Positions 12,314 through 26,200 of a stretch of 64,000 nucleotides of DNA are shown one piece after another; the stretch's first letter is position 1, and the number at the start of each line of letters is the position of its first letter. The DNA lies in assembly GCF_035083965.1 (NCBI RefSeq), contig NC_089724.1, forward strand, positions 8,224,501 to 8,288,500. Reading direction: 5' to 3'. The position numbers were made by a program, and so were the translations under genes. Source of the DNA: Branchiostoma lanceolatum (lineage: Eukaryota > Chordata > Leptocardii > Amphioxiformes > Branchiostomatidae). The notes beneath the pieces are model-generated. The model worked only from the letters and a program-made list of their open reading frames with translations, was not told the DNA's origin and searched no databases.

Positions 12314-15300
12314 GTCTGAAAAAATAATTGCAGCCATTTATGGTCAAGAAATGTGAGATTGTATTTCTACATGTTTGAGGGCAAAGTTTATGTAACAGAT
12401 GTGTCGGTACTTTTCCTATACTAAGCAATTTTGAAATATTATTTGACGGTGCATAGATAAGATGCAATTGACATGAAATTAATTTTGTCCTTGTTTTTTG
12501 GGATCGAAATGAAATGTTAATGCCTTCTATCAAAGCTAGGCACAAGAATTATTTGGTTTTAGTTCTGATATAGACATTTTAGTTGCACCCTTTCCGTAAG
12601 TTTCACTGCCAACTGACTATTTTCCGTCCAAAGCATTGCTAGGAAGGCCCTACACACGTCTCAAATAACACAATGTATGGGGCATTCATAAAGTTATGCC
12701 ATTTTTTTAATGTAAGCTAGTGGTTTCATCTTTGTATTCATTTTTCATGTCTAACAATTTGTTGTTCAAGAAATATTCGGTTTTCTGGCAACTGCCTTAT
12801 GTCAGTGAACTCGAAGCCATTTTGAGCCTCCTTTATGTATACGGTGTATCATATTATCAGCAAATATTTTATGTTGCACAAGGCAAGGTTAAATTTATAT
12901 TGATAGGCTTTGTTTATTGTTATTTCTCATGCATGGTTTAGGTTGTATGACATAGTTGAAAGTCCAACCTAGTCTGATATAAACATTTGTTTTCTCAATA
13001 TGTATATAGCATAATGGACTTAAAATTGCAGAAAAATGGACTGCCGTGTCCAAGGAAAGTTGAAGAAATTTGTTTCGGAAAAGAGTTATAGTAAAATAGT
13101 TGGCAGCATGAACATGTGCAATTTAATTTTTTGTCACATCTTAACTCTGTTTTGAATTTTGAGGCAAAAGCATAGTAAGAAGTATGAGTAAAATGATGGA
13201 TGGCAGTATTTGGTGGATGTTTTTTGGAAAAATAAAGCCAGAGATCTGGAATTTTTCGGGAATTTGGACTGTCCAAGTCAGTAAGTTAAGAAATCCCTAC
13301 GAAACTCTCCTCAAATGCAATTTTGACAGCCTATTAATAAATTAAATATCTATTGGTAGACAAACTTTGCAAAGATGTTAGCAGTTTGGTTAGTGTATTT
13401 ATTTCCCCATTACAGAAGACAAATTCTGGTTACATTAAGTTTCACATGACAGTACAATTTGACAACAAGTTTCATTCCAGGAAATCGACGATATTGTTGC
13501 ATCTTATGTCATAAAAAGATCATTTTTATAGATGTACTAAAATACTCTTGTTGCTGAAAGACCAACTTCACGGCCATTTTCAGTGTGCTGTAACAAATGT
13601 TCTGGACTCGAATTCTGAGCTAGTGTGTCATTTGTTATGATAAATTTGATGACCAGTTCCAATATGGCTATCGGTGATGGTGGTGCTCCTATAAAATATA
13701 TCATAAGCAACAACAAGTGTGTTGTCATTAATGTTGTCGAATTTTATGCAATTCTTTAATGATCATGCATGGGATGTTAACAATATAGAATACTGTGTAT
13801 GGTATTGTATTGTAAAACCACAGAGAAACAAGCGTGTGGGTTAAATGCACAGTTGAAATCGCATTACACAGCTTTTGTGGAGGCCTACCCCTTCCGGATA
13901 TGTGTTGTCCGGTATTTGGTCCAAGTGATCATAAATACGCCAAGGCCGCTAAACGCCATCAGGCCGACTCGAGTTTCTGTTATTACTGATATGTGTATCC
14001 GTAACAATGCAAAAGCATAGAAGCATCAAAATATAATTTTAGGGAACGTTAACGGTAGACTGGACTGGCGCAAAAAGGATAGGGAGTAGGGTGATAAGAA
14101 CTCACAACGACGTAACCGGACAATCGACTATGACTCGGACGTGACTGTTGCCGTCGGGATGGAATAAATCACTCTATTCTAGTCCAAGAATCGTTTCTGT
14201 CGTAGGTCATCATATAGTCTGGCCCAGATCCAACTGAGTTAGGCCGACATTAGAACTTGGCCATATGGTCATACTTCCCGCATTAAAGATACCTTTCACT
14301 ACCCCGATACATGTATGATATGATATGACATTGCTATATCATGGGATCATTATCGAAACAGCGTTTTTGAATGTCAATGTTATATACAGTTGTATGTACA
14401 TGGTTCTTTCATTTGGCTAGCCGTTTTAATGGTGAATAATTTTAGGAACATGCCTTACAGTTAGTAAAAGGCCGGTGTACGGTGTATAAACAAATACTAC
14501 AATCACAAATTGGTGTAAGAAAATTATATTGAAATGATATCGACAAAAACGATGGAAGAATGAAACAGGCAAGCATGACTAATTTCCCTTAAAAGAGCAC
14601 AGTGAATATGGCGTCGCTTCGGTCTTTATATGATCCCTCGCGACTATTCGTGTGTGAAATTATTCCCGGTATGTCATATGATAGCCGGCTCACTACCCAG
14701 TCTATGGCATTTTTACCGACAAATATAGATGACACAGATATAATGTATCATTGCACCGCCGCATCACTGGACGCAGTTCCGTTCACCGGGGTCATCATCA
14801 GGCCGGCCTAACATCTTTCACATTTCGGATTGTTCAAAACCTGTAAGTATATATTTGTCATAAAGACAATCCGGTTCTAAAGCAAACGTTTGCACATCTA
14901 GCTGTAGAGAGGCCAATTTGACATTATATTTTACCCACAATGTTGTTCTCGTTCACATATGGTTATTCGCATGGTATTGATATCCAACCAAGAATTTGCT
15001 ACCATATACAAATCAAGATGTGTTTGTATTTATGCGGTGATTTCCAAAAGCTTGAGTACTGAAAACGGCCCGGGCCTCAATGCTATTGTTATAGCTTATT
15101 CTAATGTTGTATATGTCTGACAATTCGTTGGGCGGTCGATGTACCAAGGAAAAAGTGTGTCATATGGTAACGGGCTGGCTAGATGGGCACGTACATACAA
15201 TTTGTTTTCAGCATTTCTGACATGCTTGTCACCAGGAGACCCATGTATTGACATACGGTGCAGACAGCGTCGACTCCACCTCAGTAAAAAAAGTTGCTGA

Positions 15301-15939
15301 CTAACAGAGACAAACGCCATCTACTGACGATGCACGGTTTACTGCTTTGTTTTGTCGTACAATGGTGTTATATTTCGGGGAATCGTAGTGTGTTGTATTC
15401 AACGATTGTCCATCCTTCCATTCTGAGTGCCTCAATTTTACCCTCTCCAAATAGATCGACTAACACCGTATCACTGTCCCATCACCATAAGTAGGTTGAC
15501 CATCCCTTAGCTCCGCCCCTTCCCAACATTGCTGCCAGGTTTGGATGGTTGTGATTCGCTGAGTTTGGAATAAGTTTATAGTTTACTTTGGCTGGACTTG
15601 GAGAAAGCACTTCCACACACATGACCTCCCCCCTCACCTCCAGACCCTTCCATACCAGCGTGATGATGTTGACGACATTATTGTTCCCTTGCTATAACTG
15701 CGCCATGGCTAACTCCCGTGTTCAGCACCGTCCTGTCCTTCCTTGCCAAAGCAGCATCCTAAAGACAGAGAACGTGCAGTCCAACTTACGTATACACCGG
15801 AAAAACAAGACGTTTTTCGTTTTTTAGACATTAGTAGCTGCATGTATGTTTCCTCGACTTCATACGGCGTCGTAAAAACAAAATACATACCTAAACAGTC
15901 TGTAGCTAGCTGACATCTGAGTTTTCTATTTGCGTCTAG
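12314..15939. other. Gene-poor interval, no supported gene
   Basis: AT-rich sequence between AMBRA1 and the Ig-domain gene. I see no exon with flanking splice sites and no family match. Open frames at 14602-14811 and 15588-15827 are short and unsupported. The promoter or 5' UTR exons of the downstream Ig gene probably lie in its right half, but no element can be named. Confidence 0.5.
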
Positions 15940-18900
15940 ACCCCGATCTCTGGCTCAGAGAACGGGTGCTGGCACATTGAACAACAACAACAACTCCGTC
16001 GTCTACAAGAACACCAGCAACAAGATTTGTCCATCAACAACTAACACGTCCGTGAAGAAAACACCACAATCCAAAGATGAGCCTGTTCTTCCAATACGAT
16101 TACGGGGCAAACGTTCTCAACAGCCCTCGGTACGACCACCGAAGGATGCCGATGAGATACGAGGTCATATTCCTAATTCCTTTTAGGCTCCGCATGTTTG
16201 TCTTTTGCTAGAAATTTGAACAATGAAATTGCCTTTTCTGTTTTTCGTAGGGCATAGTGCAGGAGAAGTTAAAGTATTCTAGTTATGTCATAGTACATAG
16301 TCTCTGCCTAGATGATTACCCCCCCAAAATATGACACAGCCATGGCACTTTTTCGCGCGATGCCGCATTATGATAATGTCCATAAGTGGTAAGGACTATG
16401 AGAGGCATAGATCGTTATGAAATACAAATTTGGATATCGTGAATATTAAGGTACTTGAAGAACGCAGCCATCTGACAACACTTAAATTGAGGCGGAATAA
16501 AAGTGTCTACTTAAAACGAATGAAATGGTTTCCATCATCCCCTTTTCCTAATGTCTAGCTAATTATATCATTAAGGACATACAACCGGCGGCCTGATATG
16601 GAACAACGCTCAAGTCAACGCTCCTAGATCCTGTCTAGATCTTGGTAGATGGTACTGCTCGTATTTGGTCATCGTATATTTGACGAAGTATACATGTATA
16701 CAGTCCAGGAATATGTATACGTCGATACATTTCTTGTAAACTTCTCTTTAGTTACGTAATTACACATCCATGCTGTGCCCAATGATGTACACATTGAGTG
16801 AGGGACCGGAGTGTAAGTTTGTCAAACTCACTAAGTACCCGTGTCATTGATGCCATAATGCCATTTTGATAGAGCACGAGCTATAGAAGGTTAAAATAAT
16901 TGTGTTTGTGTCCAACAGAAAATGGACCCGTCTATGACGGCCCGTGCCTTGCTCTCTGATTCGGGGCCGAACTACTTTCGCAGGACGCCGCGGGCCGCCT
17001 TCAAGCCAAGCTACGACGCACCGAGGTAACCAAGTGAGATTACTAGTCATACCGACCAAGCAAATTACTAGTTATACCCCAAAAATATTTACTCAAGCAA
17101 CTGGATAAATTTTGAAACAGTCAGACGTTTCAGACAGCATCCGTTATTTTTCGTCAGTGACTTTCCTGTCCTTCCTTTCCAAAGCTATCAAACTATTTTT
17201 GGCGTATCTTATTACCTGGATGTCTAACCTTCATCAACGTACTAGTTATACTGACCAAGCAACATACTAGTTCCGACCAAGCAAATTACTAGTTATATTG
17301 ACCAAGCAAATTACTATCATACTGACCAAGCAAGCAAATTTGTATGATCTGCACGCTCAATGATTCTCAATGTTGGACGAGTTGAAAAATTTCCCATTTA
17401 CCTTCGATCTGCTGGTGTTTTTCGTCCTTAATGTAATTTAGCAAGTCTTAGCGATGTTATGAAGTCTACGTATCACCAAAATGAACGTTGTTGACAAGTA
17501 GTTAACAATATACGAACACATAAGCTTGACTTCGACCCTTTGGTCGGTGCTATAGCCTTATTGTCGACGAGGTGTTGAACAAAGAAAGGAACTTAGAAGC
17601 TTTTCATTTACTGATGACAGTATCAAGAGAAAAACTCACCATTCGTTTCATTTGAAATCCAGGCCGAGGCGTTTTGACCCGTCCAAATACGGGGACGACG
17701 ACTTCGACCGTTTCAGCGTAGGGCGCCGAACCCCGCCCCGGACCCCGCCCAGGTCCCGTCGCTACTCGGAGAGCGAGGACTTCGACAGCACACCGGTTCG
17801 GCTGGGGAGGAGGGGCAGCTTTTCAGGCTCACTAAGGTGTTGTCATATTCAGCACCTAGAAGATGTATAGCAAAAGTCTGTCTTATGCTCCTGGTGCTCG
17901 CACGATTAGCTCACAATGTCTATTTGTTATCGGGTCCCGCGTTGATTTTAATTCCGAGTTAAAATGATTCGGGGTCCCGACCGGGCCCTAAAATAGGCCG
18001 ACAGTAGCAGGGAGTCCCACGGGGCCACGTAGGGTTCACGCCCGAAGGTGCCCCCAAATATCCCGTCAACTACCAAGCGGGGCCCCCTTTTTCCAATTGG
18101 GACCTAAGCATAACAGAAAGGCTTAGGAGCTACAGCGCTATAAACACAGACTCTATAGAAACTCAAGCAACCAGACATCACCACTACAAAGACAGTATTG
18201 CTTGTCGAAGTGCCGTTAGTTATCATTGATGACGTTACACAATTACACGCTATTGCGGTTCTATGGAGACATGTAGAAGAACACTTATAATGACACACAT
18301 CGATTCCAGCGGTCTTTTCGGAGATTCTCAAAGTGCTATCTTTTCAGCTATGAACAAGAGGAAAAGTTTGATGACATCCTTGACCCGGAGAGTTTCGGAA
18401 TTCCTCGTAGACCATGGTCATACCGAAGGCGACACGAAGAGAAAAAGGTGTACATGCCCAAAGGCAAGTCATTTACCACCATTTATTGAAATATTACATC
18501 GCAATGACCATTGACCAATGGATTGATGTAGCACTGTGGCAGGTTTTTAGAGGAAGTTAACCCAGGCATCAGTAACGTATGATAGACTAACAACGTAGTT
18601 ACGTTGATGAAGGTTATGCGTGGGTCACATTTCCCAGCCGGGACCCGGCCGGGCTGTTTGCGGAAACGAACAATTAAAATGTATATCAATAAATATGCAC
18701 AAGCTATGCTCTTGAATAATTTTGGTACGTTTTGTGTCTTTTATATCATACTTTTTGTTCCCAAATGCTGCCCGGCCGGGCCCCGGATTGAAAATGTGAC
18801 CCAAGCATAAGACATCCAGGTACATGTAATAAGATACGCCAAATAACAGTCACTCAAGCAACTGGATACAATTTTGAAACAACTTAGTTGTCTGTCTTAG

Positions 18901-21900
18901 ATGTATATTCACTCTCTTTATGCTTGTACACTATCATTTATTGTTGTTTACTTTCCATTATATTAGCCTAACGGAACGAACGACTTTACAACACACTTCG
19001 GTCAATTAATGAGAAATGACGATTAATGAAAAATCTACAGCTGTTCTGTCCTCTTCCGTAATTCTTTCTTTCCGTTTGTTCAAAAGAATGTGATACATCC
19101 CATTCAACCCTTACTATATATAAATAGGTCAATATATCAATGAATGTCTAGACCTTAGAACCAACTGTGTAAATGATGCGTTGGACTCAACATGTTGATT
19201 TACTCATATCTATTCATACACATTAATATATAGGGTAGTTAATTTGTATCCATTTGACTGTTTGTTTGCGTATATGTAAATGTAGTAGACCTTATGAAAG
19301 TCACCGTACTTTTGTTGTGTCGATAAAGATTCCCTATCATGTAATATCAGGAAAGCCCCCCATGTTCACTACCGGGTTGAGGACCATCACCGTGGGGAAG
19401 GGAGTCACGGCGCGGTTCACGTGCTCAGTGCGTGGCGACCCCGTGCCACGGATCAAGTGGTATCGTGATGACGAGATCATCACCCACGATGGTTTCAAAT
19501 ACAGGTAGTGTAAATGATGTCACTTTGAAGGCAAACGACCTTTTCCTTCTGAGGATGAAACATAATCTGCAAACAGATCTTACGGGGGCAAAGACCGTAT
19601 CCAACCGTAGCCAGCGGTGGCTATGACAACTCATTTTGCCTGTTGGATACGGTCCTTGGGCCGTTAGATCTGCTTGGAGATTAGAAACATATATGATCAT
19701 ATATAAATGTCCTGATATCTGTGGATATCTGCAATGACTAGATAACTGCCAGACTTAAGGATTCTGACTCATATATAGGAGATACATTTCCTTGACGTCT
19801 TTGTGACAGCTCTTGAGGTAACAGATGAACAGCCACCCCTTTGCATATGAGCTTGTTGGTGGTCAGATATTCTCACTGAAGCTAGCAATCGATACGTTGA
19901 TAAGTCACCAAAAACTTATGCCGTAACAATGGGCCATTAATCTATAGCTAGAAACTATTATTCTCAAAGCAGCGCATGATAAAATTGCGGTCACTACTAG
20001 CCCCCCGGCCCGATCGAAATCTCTGCTTGGAGAATAGGAAATGATGGTTTAACTGTATTTCCAGGATCTATGATGTTTGCGGCGTGATGACGCTGGAGGT
20101 ACGTCACGCCAATGTTCGTGACACCGGGTACTACACCTGCATGGCCATCAACGACTCCGGGACCCGCACCACCGTCGGGAGGCTGTACGTGTCCGGTACG
20201 TAACACGGTGCGCCTTTTCTATGACTCCAGGGGTCTAATTAGGGATGAACAGATAGTCAGACATGTGGTGATGTGTGTTACCAGGCCGTTTTCTTCCTAC
20301 TCTAGCTGACGTCTTATGATATTAGGTTCGTCAATTCGCACAAACCAGGGCTGTCTCCAGGACCCAATTTGCTTGTTGGATCATGGACGGACAAACTTTT
20401 CACCCCATCCATTCCAAAAATCTGAACTTTGTGACAGAAGATGGATGAAAATCAATTTCCGTAAGCTTAGAATGACAGATTTAACAACGGAAATTGACAT
20501 CATGGGCTCCCAAACAATGAGTGGGACGGATACAAATTTAAAGCTGGAAACAGCTCTGGTACAGACATGGAAAAATGCTAACTTGGGCACATGACCTTCA
20601 AACTGGTTGGAAGGATGGCAATCATAGGCCATTACGAACAGCGTCGGTGAACAATTACTCGGAGCCCCAATACCTTTGCGACTCAGAGATAACATGGATC
20701 TTCTTTCTCTTCTTTCAGAGAAAATCGGGGAGCAGCTTGAGAAAGCAATGGACGAAGAGATTGCAGCCAGGAAAAAGGCCGTGGCCGCCGCCGTGGCATC
20801 GGCAGTCTGGGGGGAAGGAGAGGACGCCATCGCCGCCATCAGGAACACCCTGCACGCCGCCTCGCAGGACAAGGCCATCCCGGAGGGCCCGCTCTTCGGA
20901 CCGGCCAGGGAGCGGCAAGAGCTGGAGATGGGAGACGACAGGTTCGGGGAGAGAGCGGAAGTTGGAAGAGCCGGGGACGTCCAGCTCTACGACAGGGAAG
21001 AAAAGGAGGCCAAGGGCGGCCCGGGAAGGAAATTCAAGGGAGAAATCTCTGCCCATGCTTACGAAGATTATTCGGGTGCCGGTAGGAAGTTCAAGGAAAG
21101 GCCGGAGAAATGGGATGTTCAAGCCTTAAAGGAAGAATACGCTGGACCGGGGAGGAAATTCAAGGGCGACATCTCTGCTGATGCTTACGAGGATTATTCG
21201 GGTACTGGAAGGAAGTTCAAAGAAAGGCCCGAGAAATGGGATGTGCAAGCTACAAAGGAAGAATATGCTGGACCGGGTAGAAAGTTCAAGGGCGACATCT
21301 CTGCTGATGCTTACGAGGATTATTCGGGTTCCGGGAGGAAGTTCAAAGAAAGGCCCGAGAAATGGGATGTGCAAGCTACAAAGGAAGAATACGCTGGACC
21401 GGGGAGAAAGTTCAAGGGCGACATCTCTGCCGATTCGTACGAAGATTATGCCGGCCCCGGGAGAAAGTTCAAGGAAAGTCAGCCTGCTTCGATGCCGCCT
21501 AAGGCTAGTCAGCCCGCCTCGATGACGCCTAAGGCTAGTCAGCCCGCTTCGGTGACGCCAAAGGCCCAGCCCGCTTCGATGACGCCTAAGGCCAAGCCCG
21601 CTTCGATGGCTCCGGCTAAGGCCCCTCAAAAGGAAGTTGAGGGTCCCGGTAGGAAGTTTAAGGGAGAAATGTCAGCAGATGCATATGCAGATTACCAAGG
21701 CCCGGGCAGGAAGTTCAAAGAGCCTGAGAAGAAGGTAGAGCCCAAAGCTCCTCCACCTCCGCCCGCACCACCAGCTACGGCACCAGCGGGCAAAGCAACA
21801 CCTTTCGCCGCGGCCAAGAAGACCAACCCTTACCTCAAGCTGAGCCAGACCAGAGTGGAAGCCAAGGTCGGTGAGAAGGTCGAGTTCGCCTGCTTCGCCA

Positions 21901-22109
21901 CGGGGGACCCAATCCCGGGCGTAGAGTGGAGGAAAGGCAGCAGCATCCTGCCGTCCTCGGGCCGCTACGACCTGTACGAAGACGACGACGAAATCGTTTA
22001 CTTCGTCATCCGCAAAGTGGTCGCAAAGGATGCTGGAATCTACACCTGCCACACCTCCAACACGAAGGGCACTGTTACCGGAGACGTCGAGCTTGTAGTG
22101 CGCAGTTAG
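15940..22109 (+). CDS. Ig-domain (I-set) protein with GPGRKFK tandem repeats; family not assigned
   Basis: Inferred coding exons: 15940-16129 (possibly UTR), 16919-17025, 17663-17836, 18348-18447, 19351-19504, 20065-20195, 20719-22109 (stop TAG). If the gene starts later, ATG 16922 is the best start. The order is: basic/Ser-rich region with RRTPPRTPPRSRRYSE and RRGSFSGS (candidate phosphosites); an acidic FDDILDPESFG segment; an I-set Ig domain split over two exons (ARFTCSVRGDP, IKWYRDDEI, DTGYYTCMAIN); a short helical Ala/Glu segment; the 42-residue repeats; a Pro/Ala linker with five QPAS-type units; and a second I-set Ig (VEFACFATGDPIPGVEW, DAGIYTCHTSN). No signal peptide or membrane segment is seen. 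It resembles cytoskeletal or muscle Ig proteins (palladin/SPEG/MYLK type) only in general style. The frame between 18447 and 19351 does not join in phase. Confidence 0.8.
18613..18811. mobile_element. MITE with ~42-bp terminal inverted repeats
   Basis: Left arm 18613-18654 (GTTATGCGTGGGTCACATTT... to CCCGGCCGGGC) is matched by the reverse complement of 18770-18811. The interior is AT-rich and has no coding capacity. Related GC-rich ends (GACCTAAGCATAACAG at about 18101-18117) suggest a degraded second copy at about 17.9-18.1 kb. Confidence 0.8.
19564..19683. mobile_element. Short MITE, 'TCTGCTTGGAGA' family, copy 1
   Basis: Ends with AGATCTGCTTGGAGATTAG and begins with its near inverse AATCTGCAAACAGATCTTA. 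Inner arms AAAGACCGTATCCAAC and GTTGGATACGGTCCTT are also inverted. A second copy lies at 31983-32107, and a solo end at about 20022-20038. Confidence 0.75.
21018..21476 (+). repeat. 126-bp coding tandem repeat (42 residues), about 3.6 copies
   Basis: Units start at 21018, 21144, 21270 and 21396, exactly 126 bases apart. Each encodes GPGRKFKG, a DISADAYEDY segment, a second GRKFKE, then RPEKWDVQA and KEEYA. A separated further copy of the GPGRKFK/ADAYADY block lies at about 21642-21722 after the Pro/Ala linker. Periodicity keeps the frame. Confidence 0.95.
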
Positions 22110-22739
22110 GTGTACAAAGTCCTTCTCGAGTAGCAGGAAGAATTTACATTGTCTTGAATCATATAACAATATTAACATCACTCTATCCCACACCCCTTGT
22201 ACAACTAACGTTCGTCCATCCCAAATGATACTGCTGTCAGTACGTGTAGAAAGTGTTACAATCCCATGTCAACATCTTCTGTAATATATCTATTCAATAT
22301 TAGTGTCTCCCGTTCAAAAAAAAAATGAATTACTCACAAATACCATCATTTGGCAAAAGTTGATAGAAGGCTTGGTGATGACAGAATATGAATAATTTCC
22401 ATCTTAGCTGTGGACAACGGAGGAACGGGAGGCATTACAGAAACAATCCATGCTTATAAGGTAACCGTGAATATATGCATAGCTTGGTTATCATAGAGTA
22501 ACTGGCAATTCTTTCAAGAAAGCAAGGATAAAGCTTGGTGAATCAATTTGTGGTTGCAATCATTGGGAAATGCAAGCTTTTTGCACATAGAAGAGTAGAA
22601 GATATGGTCGCGCCTTATGCATCGCTGTGCACTTGTTGAAATGCATTTCTGGTGGAGAAAACATTATGTACAGTGTTGGCTGGCCCAAGTAGTTTGTAAC
22701 ATCAACCCCACATTTTGTACTAAAGAAACGATAATTTCA

Positions 22740-22745
22740 AATAAA
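22740..22745 (+). promoter_or_regulatory. Candidate polyadenylation signal of the Ig-domain gene
   Basis: AATAAA about 630 bases after the stop at 22109. It faces an opposite-strand signal at 22777-22782. Confidence 0.5.
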
Positions 22746-22776
22746 GTCATCGAAATTTAAAGAACTTTTCACTATC

Positions 22777-22782
22777 TTTATT
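22777..22782 (-). promoter_or_regulatory. Candidate polyadenylation signal of the PTGR3-like gene
   Basis: TTTATT on the + strand reads AATAAA on the minus strand, about 510 bases beyond the stop at 23294. This would make the 3' ends of the two convergent genes meet or slightly overlap. Confidence 0.4.
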
Positions 22783-23293
22783 CCTAACTATGCATTTGAT
22801 GAATTGACCAGTTATCAATGATCATTTTATTGATAGTAAACTTGTACATGCTATATCTGTACACAAAGCAAAGCACATCAATGTAACATAATGTACAGTA
22901 AAGACAGGTTCACACAAAGTATCCATACAAAAGAAGTTGTTTGCAATTTTTATTTTCATACTGCCCCAAAATGATATGGTACAGCTGGGATAAGCTTACA
23001 ACTGAAAAAAATAAAAGATCATTACAAGCACAATTGCTGAAGTGCCTGTGTATCCGATATACCTTTTTGACAGTCATAATATCTTTATTCTTAGATACCC
23101 TTCACTATGAATATCTACAATTCTTGAGAAGAAATGGAATATCATTTGCTATTAATTAAAAAAAGTTAAAACAGTCATAATTTCATTATCAGTCTTCAAT
23201 ATACTACTACTGGTGTCCAAAGTGGTTGTGCTTCACAAAGAATTCAGCACATTAAAGGTTGAATAAAACCCTCTGACAAAACGCAGCTGATTA

Positions 23294-26200
23294 CTACAGC
23301 TTGCTGTTTCCTTCTGGGAACTCCACGATGATCTTGCCTTTGCTCTGACCAGTGTAGAGATACTGTGAAACAAAAGAAAGAAATGTTCAGCAGTTAAGTG
23401 CATACCTGAAACAAGATGGACGGGACATTTCTGGGGTGTTGCATTCTATTATTCCAACCGTACTGTTAGTACAGGAACAACACTGAACACACGCAGTTTA
23501 GAAACACATATTTGCTACTGTATACTTATTTACTGTATACTGTACACATACTGTATACTGTATGCATACTTGATCCTGTCTTACCTGGATGCCAAACCCA
23601 GCGCAAGAAAATATCAATCCTGTCGGCAGGGGAATCAATAACATGCCCTGGTGAGAGATTTGGCCCCCTTCCTTTACTTTTGTCCCTAGCAGGCTGGCTA
23701 ACTTAGGGGTAGGATGCCAATTCTGTGAGCAGGACATATCTTTCTCCCCAAGCCAAAGAGTGTGGTGGATGGGATCAGTATCACCTGGTGCACTATGGGT
23801 CTGGCATCCAAGCTACATGCTGTCAGAACTACTATTTCTGTATCTGGTCACCTTTCACATGGATTTCAAAATACAGTCAAGGAAAATGTGATCTCAGAAC
23901 TCACCTCCACAGCATCAGGTATGGACTGCAGTCCTTTGTTAAAGACGCCTGTCCCAGAGCCCTCCCCCCTGTCCACTTCTGACACCAGGTCTCCAGCATG
24001 GTACAGGGACACCAGGCGCTGCAGGTACTCCACCCACAGGCTGGAGTAGTGGAACAGGAAGAACCCACGCACGCTGGCCGACTTGGCTAACAGCTGGAAT
24101 CACATGCAGTTAGTACGCATGTGTTTATTAATGTCATCCTGAGAACAGCTGGGTGACCTCTTCAATACTACATGTTATTACAAAATTGTAATTCAGAGAA
24201 CTCTTCTGTAGCATCTGGTTCTATACTTGTCTTCAGCAAAGAATATTTGGAAGTCTAGAGAGAAAAATACTAATTTCTGTACTTGTCCACAGACCAAAAG
24301 GTGAATCAATTTATTAACTCTAAAGTTTACCTTATCTCTCAGGGGCTCACATTACAATGTACTTCTTTGCACTGAGGCTACTGTCCAAGTTTGAAACTTA
24401 CATTTTATAGAGTTAGAACCCACAGCTACTGTACCTTAGGAGGCAGTGTGGCCCCTCCCCTAATGGGGGTGTAGCCTGTGTCAGACTTGTACCCTGTGAT
24501 GAACCCGATGACGATCAGTCTACCCTTCACAGCCAGCCTGCAAGTCACAATCATAAGGTGGCAATGTTGACTCATGAAGATTCCACACAATCATTCACTC
24601 AAATTGTACTCAAATTTTTGACAGTACAACACCGCTGGGATGACATCACGTTATGCAGATAGCACATGTGACTTGGTGAGCAGTGGATCATAAGTAGCAG
24701 AAAGACTGGTGTTGCACAGTCAAAAATTTGGGTAAGTCCAATTTTTGTGTTGGAAGTGACAGTTAAAACTTGTTTCAGAATGATTTCTACCAACACAGAT
24801 GAACTTTCAAGCTAATAATCAAACATGTACATTTGTATGACCTGCACCTGTAAAATGCATGCCTGGCCCAGACACATGATGTTTCTTTTATCATTTCCCA
24901 TGGTCTTTAATAGTAATCTGAAGGCACAGAAAGAAAACATGAAATAATTATCATGTACCTACCTGTTTACACAGGTGTCAAACATCTGTGCTCCAACAGA
25001 CTCATAAACTACATCAACTCCTTTCTGTAAACAACAACAACAACAAGTCAGTCTTGGTTAAGAGTAAAAAAAACCCTTCAGTCTCCCTTAGGCTATAACT
25101 ATACAAGGACTAATGCAACGGATATACAGATACAACATTGTGTTTTACTCACAGGGTATTCCGTCTTCAGAACTTCATTCAAGTCCTCTTTCTTGTAGTT
25201 GATTGGACGATCACAGCCAATGCTCTGGAAAAAGTGTAAAAGTAATATAATAAGTAAATATAAGGCAACATGGTTGGGTTTTCTTGCTCAGAATTGAAAG
25301 AAGGAAAGAGTCTTGGTAGAGGTAGGATTAGAACACAGTCATCCGTTCACAAATCCATGTCATTCCTACCTTCAGGAACTCCATCTTGGCCTCGGTAGAA
25401 CATGTCCCAATGACATGGCAGCCTGCTTTCTTGGCCAGCTGTACCTGGAAAAGCCAGATGAAGTATAAACGAGGGGAGTTTTATTCCAGATGTTAGAAAC
25501 ATGTACATACAGTATGTACAACAATGACATGTAAAAAGCAAACAAACTTACTGCAAACTGTCCCGTGCCACCGGCAGCAGCTGTGAAGAACAAAGGAACA
25601 TGTTAATGTTGACTCTGGAATCAAATGAACTGGCCAGTGGCATATCTAAGAAGTCAGAACAAGTTATGTAAGTTTGAGGAGTTACAAGTTGTCCTGTAAT
25701 GTTACCTGTAATAAGTACTGTCTCCCCCTTCTTCAAATCTCCAACCTGCAGAAAAACACACAAAAGTCCTATAGCATTAATGGAGGGTTTCTATACCTTA
25801 GTTTTTTTACGAACAAAAGCAAAGAAAAACAGATTCTATTTTGTAATGTTCTGAATCTCACTGACCTCGTCAAAGCTGATGGCTGCAGTCAGACCACTGA
25901 CCATGAGTGGGATGTACTCTGCCTTCAGTGATGGTATTGGGATGGCAAACCTGGACGGCAAAACCTGACCAAGAAATGTCAAGAAATTTAGATATCAAAT
26001 CTAATACCATAAATCATCATTTATTTATTCACTCAAATCACAATACTCTAATAATATTCTTCAAGAGTAAATTGTATGTATGTTTGTCAGACATTTTGTG
26101 ATCAATAAGATCTAGTTGAAATTAAATGATGTTAGTGTAAACAATTGAATTGCTATTCTATCTTTAGAATAGCTAGCATGTACTAGTTAATAATAAGGTA

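Noticed and set aside
14602-14811. 69-codon frame starting ATGGCGTCG in the AMBRA1-Ig gene gap
   Set aside because: It has a reasonable start context but no domain, no splice partner in phase and no repeat of the peptide elsewhere; kept as unsupported.
15588-15827. Possible first exon of the Ig gene (MANSRVQHRPVLPC from about 15705)
   Set aside because: The apparent donor after 15789 leaves phase 1, which does not join exon 15940-16129 in its open frame.
21126-21629. Antisense open frame of 167 codons with Arg/Leu-rich repeats
   Set aside because: It is the complement of the GPGRKFK repeats; its periodicity is inherited from the sense coding sequence.
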